In this document: positions 34,120 to 46,100 of the stretch, piece by piece
Layout of the letters: each line of letters opens with the position of its first letter
Position numbering within the stretch: the first letter of the stretch is position 1
Source of the DNA: Hyposmocoma kahamanoa
Taxonomy: Eukaryota; Arthropoda; Insecta; Lepidoptera; Cosmopterigidae
Length of the DNA: 64,000 nucleotides
Direction of reading: 5' to 3'
Assembly: GCF_003589595.1 (NCBI RefSeq)
Contig: NW_020653993.1
Coordinates: 5,136,222-5,200,221 of the forward strand
Translations under genes and position numbers: made by a program
Notes under the pieces: generated by a model
Database searches by the model: none
The model's input: the letters and a program-made list of their open reading frames with translations, nothing else
What the model was told of the DNA's origin: nothing

Positions 34120-37100
34120 CATCTATGACCAATTAAAGAACCAAATAGTTCTTTAATATAAATCGCGACGATGCTTCGGTGTGTACTTTACTAAAATTGA
34201 GAACGAACGTAACACTCAAAGGGATTCTTCAAAACAACAACATCCAGGTGGAGCACTCACGGCACTCAGCTCGGCTCTCTGTACTGACTATACGAACACT
34301 CCCATCGTAACGTGTTACGTTTCGCTGACGAAAAGATAATTTCCAACCTAATATAACTCTTAAAGATCTTCAAAGAAACATCGGATTTTGTTTTCCGTAG
34401 AACTAATTTATTAGAAAATCAACATTAAGAAATTTAAATTCAATGTTCTGAGAAAAACAGACTTCGAAAGTTACTAGTAGCGCGACTGCATATCACAGTG
34501 ACGCTACTGCAGCACTTCTTATAAGCGCCTTATGTGAAGGTTGAAATATTGGTTTGATCGAAAACGAGGAGGTATTGCAATATTAGTTAAACTTAAAAGT
34601 GTTGTTGTCGCAGAACAGACAGACAAGACAGATGCATCTATAAAGTTATTTCAGATAGGTACTTACCAACTCATAGGTTCCATCACTTTGCGGCAATTGA
34701 AGTTTCAAGTCACTAATGTTAGAACTCCTGTCGCTCTCTTTGTACATGTCTCCAGTGGTCACAGTTACATCAGGTTTTTCACTGAGTTGTTGCATCTTGC
34801 GTCTGCGACGATAGCAGACAACTACTGAGGCTATGAATATCGAGAATAATATGATGCCTGCTGTTACTCCGATTAGGATTATGAAGAGGGGAAGGGTTTC
34901 TGTAAAAAGTTTGGTAATTAAATTGATTAAATCATCATCCTAATTTCATCGAGCCTCATTTTCATTTAAATATATAAAATATAATAGCTAAGATTACGTC
35001 CGATTTCATATCTTGCTAAAGTAGATTAAAAGTAATTTGTTGCCCATTGAATGCTTCCACACCAGACCAGCTCGCCTCAAAATAGTTCAAAAACAAAGTT
35101 AAGAGGCTGATTCTGTATTTTAAAGACGATAACTTAGAACCATTTTGATTTGACTAATAGTGAGGTTTTTTATATAATAGGTTAGTTAAATTATGCACGA
35201 AAATATTTTATTATTTTTCTATATGTAAATTGGCTTTCGGATGTTATTATTTAATATTATTTTAAGCTGATGATCTCTCTGTTAAATAAATAAATAAAAT
35301 AACAAGTGGATGGCTAACTGTTCCCGCGGCATGTTACATCGGCGTCGTCCACTATTTTAATGTTAGTAGTATTATTTAATTAATAATTTTTAGTTCACTA
35401 ATTGTGACTCCAAAAAATAACGCGCGCGTGCACGACAATGACGTTGCAACTGCGCTTCTAAATATTGTATGAGAATAAGTAGTGGCCACTGCAGCGCTAC
35501 TATAGGCGACTAATTAAAAGCTACCCTAAGACCCAATTTAAATTCGTTTTTCAGTAATCTATAGAGGTGCTCGAAAGGAGCCTCTGCAACAATTGGCGAG
35601 CACCTTACGCTAGTTGGCAAGTCCCTTTAACGCGATAGTAAACGTGTCCCATACACAGTTCACTATAGCGGCGACTAGTGACGCGGTCAGCGTCAATTGA
35701 TTCTGAGCCGCAACAAAGCAGTGTATATCATCGATACGATAAGAAGAAGTAGCCTATTAGACATAAAGTGGTGATGACTGTTACTGACGGGTTAAATGAA
35801 CATTTAATCTGACGGAAATAGAATCTAGCTAGTAAATACGTATCGCTATCATGTTGTTCTAGTACCTCGTACAACTTGATAAAGGTTAAGCAAAGGTAAA
35901 AACATCGCAAATCAACTTGTATGTAGTGCAAGAATAACTAAGACATAATGTAGGTTACACTATAAAATTACAAGATAGGTCTCTTACATATGGTGCTACA
36001 CAAAAACGCTTTTTAAATAAAGAAATAAAGATCGGCACCAAGCACATAGAGAAATTCTTGAGGTCTGCTGATTCGTAGAGACAGATTCCGTAGCTCTGTT
36101 GGGAGAGCGGTTAGCCTGGCAAACATGTGCTGGTTGGAATCCAACCGGATGTAAGGAATTTTTCTATATATTTGTTCGTTCTTTGTGTCAATAATAACAT
36201 CAAACTAGTGAAGTATCTTCACAAAATATGATAAAAGAAATAATATTCAATAAAATAAATAATAGTTAAGAAACTTCAGGAACTTGAAGTCCCAATGTGT
36301 AAAGTGATAGACAGTCTGATGCTTTAAATAGACATCATACAATATTTTGAGCTTAAAGGAGAGAAGTGTGGTGGTCAGAAAGAAATAAAGGCTAGGACTA
36401 TAAGCTATATAACAAATTTTTTCAGAAGAAACTTACTTAAAGGCTTTAACACAATAGCAACATTGGCGTTTCCATATTTATTGGTAACACTGCAGTTGTA
36501 TGATCCAAAATGTTTGGATTGGCTCGTTTTGATAACAAGGCTCACGTTTATTAGTCCATCTTCCAACGGTTCGTTTAGAATTGCATATATCTGAGAACAA
36601 CGGAAATTAACAAAAAAAATTATTTTTTACATTAAAATCGTTACACAATGTATTCTAAGTTATTTGTAAAATAATAACAACCTCACAGGACTAAGGGTGG
36701 GCAAGCACCCGGGTTTTCTCCCAGCGCTTTGTTAACGCTGGGTTTTAAGTACTTAGTTGTAAATAGTTATTGTCCGGAAATCGAGGGCAATAACTATTTA
36801 CAACTACTTAAATATTTGCATGCCTACATGAGAATAAGTTGAAGATTCCACGCCTATGCCACAGGCGTCGTGTGAAACCACCAACAGTCGAGCGAAGATC
36901 TGCCATTAAACCTTACGTGAGAGGTGTTACAGACACGATCGGAAGTGTCTTCAGGCGTGCATCTATCAAGACCTATTTCAAGCCCCTGAGGAAGATTTCT
37001 CAGTTCTTGAGACCCGTGAAATGTAACATACAGGATGCAGAAGTTTACAAGCTTGTCTGTGAGTGCGGTCTTTCTTATATTGGACAAACGAAACGAAGTT

Positions 37101-40100
37101 ATACCATAATTAATTGGTCAATTATTAATTAATTACACTATTAATTATATTATATATAATATTATTAATGGAATGTTTGTATTGATTATATTATTAACGA
37201 ATTATAATCAATCATAAATGGCACAATGGGAATGACCCGTGTGAGGCGTAATGGTGACAAACCGGTTTTGGCGATTTGTGGATACACGGCACGACGATAG
37301 GACGATATATCGATGTACTAATTGGTTTAACTGTTTTTTAACGAAATACCCACTTATTGTTTTAGATTAATTATTAGAGTAGCTTAATTTTTTAGTACAT
37401 ATAAATTTTGTATCTGGTTAGAGATGAACATGGTGAGTTCATCTCTAATTCTATTGAGTCAAACCAGTTATGGTTTTTACAATACTGTATGTATTTATCA
37501 AGTGTGCTGTTGTGAAATGTGTGTTAAATAAATAAATAAAAATTAAAAATTAAAAAGATTGTACATACCCGCGTTAAAGAACTAAATATTTGTAAATATT
37601 TTTAGTTTAGCTCAAATGTAATATAGCATATTATAGCAAAATGTTTATTGCTTGCTTACATATTTCGCCGTTCCATTGAATAGATTCGCTTAAAAATCAC
37701 ATTGAAATGCATCTATACAAAGAACGCGTCAATTTTCATAAAAATCTAATTGTAATGTGCATCCCTAGTAGTAAGTGAGCATCTACATGATTGCAAGGTG
37801 GGCATTGTGTGGAGTTGTCTCTTTTTGTCCAAACAAGATTTTTTACATTGAAATTTGTATTAAGTATGGAAATATACCAAGTTCCGTATTAGACGTTTTC
37901 TCCAACGATCTTGGGCATAAATGGGTTAAAACCTTGGGTCAAAACCCGGTTAAAACCCGAGCGGGTTGATTGAGTCTCAACCCACTGCCCATCTCTGCGC
38001 AGGACATTACTAAAATCGTAAACAACTACTTTCATTCCATAATAATTTATAAAAAACATAATAAATTGTTTTGTATGTGGTGGTAATGGTTGGTTCCGTA
38101 GCTCAGTTGCAAGAGCGCCTGACATAGTATGCTGAAGGCGCAGGTTCGAATTCATCCACACTATCAACGCTTTTTAGATCTGCATCAAACATGCAAGCGG
38201 TCTTCCCGACGACGACCCTTACCCTCGCTACTGCGTTCTGTATCGGGCTTATTAAAGACAATAGAAAACCGCAAGGGAAAGATGTTTAGCAATCTTATGC
38301 GACATTTCTTAGAAGCATTATAAAAGAAAAGACAGGTAGAAAAACACCTAGATGAAGTGATCGAAGTATCAATTAAGGAAAAAGTTAATAACCTCAGAAC
38401 TCAAAGATAGGGAGCTGAAGTAATAAAAACCTAAAGCCTGTAAACAAAAACCAATCCAAATAAATACCCTACTCAAAAAATAAAAGCTGTATAACAAGGT
38501 ATTTACTCACCGGATTTTCGAAAGCATTGATCTGTCGACCTTCAAAATACCAAGTGATGTCGTCAGGCTTCGGTATGGAGATAGCTATACATTCCACTGT
38601 CACCCTTTCACCTTCAGGTCCGAATTGTGTGCGATTAGAAATAATTTCGGGTTTTGCTTAAAAGAAAAAAAGATGTTTAACTGCCCACGTCGGTATGGTA
38701 AAAGTTAATTTCAATTATATATTCAATTTTTTCTCGTGATAATACGGTTCATTTTACTTTGGTCGAGCGACAAGGACACTGGCTTAATTTCAGAATTTAT
38801 TTTTTTACAAACGACATTAAAGCCATTTGACAAATATATATCGTATACGATATTAAAAAAAATCATCGGCATAATGCATTGACTTACAATTATATGGACG
38901 TCGGGTCCGCACTAAAAAATGTCAGAACTTATAGGGCGTTAAAATCGTATACAGAGCGTCATTCACGCTTTAGTCTTCGTTTGTTCGACTGACAGCGAAG
39001 CAAGCAAAATTAGACAGTACTGCGATGACATTACAATTTAAATTCATCGTTTTAGCTTTTTCATATTCCTTTACATGTCACTACGTTTAAATAGGTTGAC
39101 TTGGGACATTTTTTTCGTGGTTTCTGTATTAGACCCATCGTCCATTTATTTGTAAGTCAATGGTATAATGTAAAGGACCTATTGAATACAGCGGTTGTCT
39201 TGTGAAATTTCGAGGTAAGTTTGTGTTTCTTTTCTTTTCTATTCTGAACATTTTTAGGAATCGTGTTTTCACACCGTATACTAATCAGTGTATATCCTTA
39301 ATTTTAATATATATGGATATTAAACAATTTATAAAAATTACCTTTCAAAAACACAGTAACTTCATCCTGTATAGGTGGATATCCCGGCACAGTAGCTTTG
39401 CAAATGTATCGTCCAGCTGTATCATTGGTTACATTTATCACCAGGTTTGCAGCTTCTCCTTTGACCTGCTGGAGGGTATTGCACGTTCATGTAACACAAT
39501 CAAGTTTAAACCAAAATTGACAATTAAAGTTCGTTATATAATAAAAAAAAATGTCATCGTTTAAAACAGGTATTTTACAACGTATGATTTTTTATTTGTT
39601 TTCCGATATTTCCCCTATCCCTCTTTTTACATTTTTTTAAATTTTTTTTTTTAGTTAGTTATCCAGGTTGTCTAGTAATAAATGGAAGCCATATGAAAAA
39701 CCTTAGCGATTAAAATTCATGGTTTGTACACACAGTGAATTTCAAAAATACGGTCCATGTTTTTTATTTTATTTTGTGAAGTGATTGCACAATTCGAGTA
39801 ACATTTATTTTTAATAAAAATACGTAGCGCATCACCCTAATTGTGAAGCATGGTAGTCACTTACGTCGATACGCCCAGGCTCATGATAGAGCCAAGTTAT
39901 TTCTGGTGTCGGTTGTCCATCTACGTCACAACTAAGTGTTACTTTTTTACCAAAATCCGCTTCTTTGTTTCGTGGTCGGGTTCGAAATGATGGTGGATCT
40001 AAGTAGAATAAAAGAAATATTTTTACAACACGCCGCAATGTAAAAAACCGAACCAATTAAAAATTGGAATGCGCCTTACAGTTCTGTGTGTTTTTTATTT

Positions 40101-43100
40101 CTACAAAACAACTTTTTTTTTTTAATTCAACCTCCAAGAGTTTTTGTGATTACTTCTATTTGCCCAGTTTTATTGAAATTGGCTAACGGAAAGTGGGTGA
40201 AATCCTATAAACCAGTTTCATCTTCTATTGAGCCAACCTTCCAACATTTTCTTCAAATTTGAATAGGACTACTACTAGGATACCCTCTTTCCAACAAAAA
40301 AGAATAGTAAAAAAATAACAGTCTAATTGCGAACTTCCCTCTTTGTTGTCGGCTTAAACAATCTATACGTAATCTTTACTAAGTATATTAAGACCGAAAA
40401 TACTTACAGCTAACTTCTAACTTTAGAGATGAGTCGTTTTTACCCACTGTGTTGCTGACTTCACATTTTATTTCAGCTTCATGGTACTTTCTGGATACGT
40501 TGAAGATTATCTGAGGCAAACCAAACGGTTGTAAATCTTTTATCAGTTTTATCATTCTAGCGACTGTACATACATTTCTTAGTATTACAATCTCAGTACA
40601 GAGTATTAAAAAAACCGACCTCAAAAGTTCGTGTAATTACATCTATTTGCTAAGTTTTATAGAAATCGGTTACCGGAAAGTGCGCGAAACCAGATTCGTC
40701 CCCTAGTTTCCCATCCTTAGGTGGAATATTCTCTTCAAATTAACTGGGAAATAACTGGGAAATTAAATGGAACCACTATTGAGATACTCTTTCCAACAAA
40801 AAAAGAATCATTAAAATCTGTTCACAAAGTTACACGGAACATGCATACAAAAAAAAGTACAGTCGAATTCAGAATAGGAGGGGTCCTTTCCTGAAGTCGG
40901 TTAAAAATATAGTTATTATTATAAAATGTAATTCAAACGAACAAAGATCATAGCCCATAGTCTGACCCAGTTAATGAATGTTTACGTCCAAAAACTACAT
41001 TAGTTTTAAATTTTATATAAAAACTAAAGATTACATAAAAAACAAATATTGAAAATCTGTGGAACGTATTATATAACAAGGCAACAAAGATTTGCTATTA
41101 TTAAACTTGTTTTTAATTGTATGAAAACACTAATTAGGTTATTGTCAGACTTTCAGTCTAAATATCTGGATGACCAAAAACATTTTGCACTAAAATATTT
41201 TTTTTATATAAAAATACAAAATTCCATAAATCACAGTACCTATAGTAAAGCTACACATACCACTGTAAAGTACACATCACACATGACAACTAACATAGTA
41301 TTATCTCAAAATAGCTTTAACTTATATTAATATTACCTATTTAGTTCCAAAGCGACAGTGTTGGTCTGTCACTTTGAAATGAAATCGTACATGAATGACA
41401 CGTCATTATAACGAAATTTTGCAGATTAACGCAATTTTTGAGATAATACTATGTTAATTGTCAAGTGCGACATGTTTTTCTATAAATGAAGTTTTTTTTA
41501 TTTTTTTATTAATTTCTGTGTGTCTGTGTGTATGATTTTCTTATTTAGTGAGTCATAGCTTTGGATTGTGATTCACATTAACCTTAGCATTTGAAACTTG
41601 ACCGAATTTTCCAAAATCATAAAATTGTGATCATTGTCTGCAAGCAACTCAATCAAATTGTCAAAAAAAAAATACGCGCAACTCAATTACTGAAAATACT
41701 CGGAAAGACTCGCAATACTCGTATAAAAAGCACACAAATTGAGGGACTTCAAGACATTAATAGGGAATGTAATATTCAGAATTGCAGATTTCATACTGCA
41801 GTGCAACCAAGCATGAGCAATGAAACCGTGTCGTGTTGAAAAATCTGACCCTATTTCATTTGTTGCATTTCTCTGCGTTTTGTTCGTTTGAACTTGTTTA
41901 TGCACAGGTTCGTGCTTTTATGCCGGGACAATATTTTAAATTTATTCGCAATTTTTATGTAAATATGGAACATCTAAAAGGTACAAAGATATAAAGTGTC
42001 AAGTACGTTACATACGAAGAGGGGTGTATGCCATCCATTAATACTAACTTTTTTATAATGCTAAGTGATGGGATGAATAAGTCGTGTGCCTGGTGGTAAG
42101 CGACACGCCTGTCCGTAACATTTGCAGTGACACTCAGAGCTTTGATCGCAGAGGTTAGAGGGTACTACTACCACTGAGCCCAATCTCTCTGAGATACAAG
42201 TTGAAAAGTCCCATGTGACTGTAATTTCACCAGTACCCTTAACCTTAAACTTTTTCACACGAAGCTTTACTGCTACCTGGTGTTTTTGTATGCTCTCGAC
42301 CAAAATATATCGACAGTATTAATGGGTGGTTTTACCCGCTTTCGGATGCAACGCAATTCATTAACACCCTGTATGAGAAGTTGTGTATCTTTTTCAAGTA
42401 AACATATCTTTGAGAAGTAAACATATCTCACTTGCATATCTTTGGGAAGTTAAGGAATCACCACGTTAATCGAGTTGGTCAAAAAAAGCTGCATGTCCAC
42501 ACAAAAAAAGCGAAAAAGATGTGCGTTTGGCGCATGAGTTGAGTCGCGTCGACCATGTTGTTTCTTTGATAACACAGAAATCTTGTAATCATTTTGAAAG
42601 CACATAAAGCATTTACTCATACTTCAGGCCTTTTTTCCCATTGAAGTAAGCAGAGACAGCAGTCATTCACTTGCTACAGTCTTGACACAGATCTTTCACC
42701 TCATCAATACGCATCAATGTTTTCATACATGCTCGTCGGTCATGGGTACTCTTGACCTGGTCCTTTTTTAGGAAGGCTCGAAATTGGTCAAGTTATGGTA
42801 AGTTCGCCTTGGTCGGCCTGTTCCAACTTGCCCGCTCACACTCGCCTTATAAATCTGTTTCGTCAATTTTCTTTCATTCATTCTCTCTACATGTACCATC
42901 TAAGCATCACTTACTCTATCTTTCACTACATCTTCTTCCACACCGCAACGATCTCTTTTTCACACTGTTCCGTAATTTATCCATCAGAGTCACTCCAGTC
43001 ATACTTCTAAAAGCTCTCATTTTCTACTACATTAATCCTACTTTGGTCCTTTTTCATCAACCCCAACATTCACACGTACGTAAGAAACCAGCGCCCCCAA

Positions 43101-46100
43101 ATGCACAGCCATTATGCCGTTTCAGACACTCATACAAAGATAAATATTCTTAAATACAGTGCCTTGCGTGTCCGATTCAACGACGCCCTCAGGGGATCGC
43201 TGGGGCTACCTCCACAATGTAGTACCTCAGGGATGTTCGCGGAGGCTAGGATTGATAGTTTTCAAGCAGTTGTTCGCATCCCTGTTGACCAGACGGAGAG
43301 GCAGCACTAAAATCTTCTTAAGATGGTAGTAGAGATCATGCAAGTCTATCCTTGTTCATGGAAATGACACTTCGCATTCTACTAACATAGTTGTAACATA
43401 ATACCTTTAACACTATATGGACATCAAACTATACCTACTGTCTGAAATAAATTCTTTTATTTCATTTAATTTCGTGTCATTTAATTAGACAACATCAGAT
43501 ACGTTGTTCCGATAAGTTCCGAGTAAGTAACTAAAGCAATTGTGTTATGGAAATCAGAAATAACGACGGTACCACAAAAACACCCAGACCCGAGACAATA
43601 TAGAAAAGCTACTTTTCTACATTGACCTGGGAGGGGATCGAACCTGAGACCTCAGAAATGGCGACACTATGAAAACCTATGTGCCAGCCACTGGACTACG
43701 GAGCTCTTCAAATGCGATATATAGATACATAGACTTTGCTTTAGTACCTTGTACTTATTATTATAGCCCGACGGATTTACCACCGGGAACATGGCGTGAC
43801 GTAACATTACTGTCAAAAACAATTTTAATGAAATAACCTTGATTTAAATAGTGCATTTGTACTGGCACGAAATACGAATTAAAATTCGTTCAATCGAAAA
43901 ATTCATTAAATTTTCAAGCAATATCATGCACAATATTCCGGAAAAACGCTGCAGAGAACAATGTTCATTGCAGGTTTTAAGAGAGAATTAAAGTGTATTA
44001 TGTATTGCTCTTCTTTTTAATTGCACGTTGTCTATTTTTTATTCGTAGCGGGGAAAATGAAAATTGTAAATAACAATTTGTATAATAAATAATTAGAACA
44101 AACTAGTGGAATAATTGCACAAGACATAATTGAATAGTAAATCATCGTGATATTTAATAACTTAATATTACAATTATTAAACCGACATGTCTAGTCATCA
44201 TAGATACCCGGTTGAATGGAGAAAAATTTAATAGATTTCTCATCTCTCTAAAGTCGTTAAAAACCAAAAATCTCCACAACAAGGATATAAACAACGATAT
44301 AAACGGAAAGTCTGTTTCGGTCTACCTCGGTCAATCTCTTCATACATGCCCTTTTATTCTTGGTATTTTTAACCTGGCCATTTTTAAGGAGATCCCCAAT
44401 CTGTTTGAGATAAGGTCTACTTCTCCCCATGCCTCCATACACATTCGCTCTATAAATTTGTGCCGCTAATCTACCAACATTCATTCTTTCTACATTACCA
44501 AACTCCTATCTATTCTGGTCACTAAATCATCTTTTACACCATAATTGTTGGCGATCAGCTGTGAGATAGCCTCCTTTGTAAATATAGTTTATTTTTTCAT
44601 TTCTTTTGTGAAGTATTGTCTAACTTTTCGCCTGTCTATCTTTTCCAAATTTCGGCAATTGCTTCTTCTCACACTGTCTGGCTCGTCTCATTTTCGATAT
44701 TGTAGTTTTTTTCGACTTCAAAATAAATTCAACGCGTTTAATTTGCCAAAGCGTTTCCATTATAGCGCACATTTTAATGTACAGCCAACTCGCCAATAAT
44801 AATTTTTAAATATTTATAATAATAAGATCAGAATCACTGATAACTCTACCATTTCTTCGACGTAATCTCCAAGGACCGGGCTATCGTTGATGTACCATCG
44901 GTAAATCAGAGGTGCAGGATTGGCGTCTACTGAACACAGGAATCTTGCTTCGGTGCCTTCTTTTACCCTTTCTTCGTCGGACTTCAACTTGATGCTTACT
45001 TTTGGGGCATATTTTACCTGTACAGAAAAATAACCTTTTTCATACCCATGGTATAACAAACCTACTTGCGATCATACGTTAAAGTGCTCTTATCACGTGA
45101 AAGTTATAAAAATAATATGTGTAATTTAATAACACTCATATTTAAGCATAAAAAAGTCATCTACTAATTTCATTTGTCGAATTTTAAATATTCGACGGGT
45201 GAAATTATTTAGTTACCTCTCTCATAAGAGTGCAAACGAAAGATTGCATCGCTACACTTGCGATTTATAGGCGATTGCATCGCTGCTTAAAATCATGCGC
45301 GTGTGTAAAGGTAGACAATTAGCGTGCATCGCATTTGCATCGCGTTTGCACCGCGTTTGCATCGCTGCTAAAAGTCGTCGTGTGTAACTGCTCTAAAACT
45401 TGTAATTTTGCAGATGTAGTCTTATTCCATTATGGGTGCAATTTGTATTAAATCTACATGAAGTTTCTTAGCGCATATCAATGCGCAAGCAAGATTCTCA
45501 ATTTACAGTTCGATACAAAATTAGAAAACATTCTTTGAGGAAATTTGATTTTTTTTAATTAAAGGAGAAAATCAAAATATTGAGCCAAAAGAAAACTTAT
45601 TTTTTATATATTAACGACAATGTTACAATTGCAACTACTGTTTAATCTTCCTATTGTTGCATAGTAGTAATGATAATTATTATATTTGTTTATTTTGCTT
45701 CTTACAATTAAGAAGAACAGAGTGAGAAACAAGTGCCTAGCTAATATTGCCAAGTAACTTGGACTCCTGGCCTCCACCCCTTGATTGCACATATTCTTTA
45801 AGTAGTTCTTAGAATTTTGACATTATTACACATTGCAAATGAAATTATTTCAGAAGTAAATCGTCTATTATATGCTTTATTCAACCAATGTTTCCGACTC
45901 TTTACAAGTAATTCTCGAACTAACGTTCACTATCTAATGACTGTGCCAATATACTATCGTAAAATTATTAAATAATATTTCACGATACAGTACTCGAATA
46001 TTATACATTATTGCATGAAAAAAAACGAATACTTTTCTGAAAATGTTCGAGATATTATTTGCAGTCAACTAGTTATATCTAATAATGCAAACCACTCCGA

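Larger units (their letters stand above)
36692..37997 (+). mobile_element. hAT-type non-autonomous element split by nested insertions
   Basis: Left end TAAGGGTGGGCAAGCACCCG, right end CCACTGCCCATCTCTG. Flanking octamers CACAGGAC (36684-36691) and CGCAGGAC (37998-38005) agree at 7 of 8. The right part (from ~37620: TGTTTATTGCTTGCTTACAT) matches 29160 onward of the 28760-29593 element. A Penelope-like fragment and, inside it, another insertion occupy about 36838-37590. Lies in the kirre exon 10-11 intron. Confidence 0.8.

Noticed and set aside
33925..34122. Poly-Asn/Asp frame
   Set aside because: Direct product of an (ATC)n/(ATT)n microsatellite on the opposite strand.
38093..38175. tRNA gene from GTAGCTCAGTTG and GGTTCGAATTC
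   Set aside because: No complementary acceptor stem and no CCA-side pairing; similar heads elsewhere are clearly SINE.
39832..40056. 74-codon frame as a small Ig protein
   Set aside because: It is kirre-like exon 8 plus intron on both sides.
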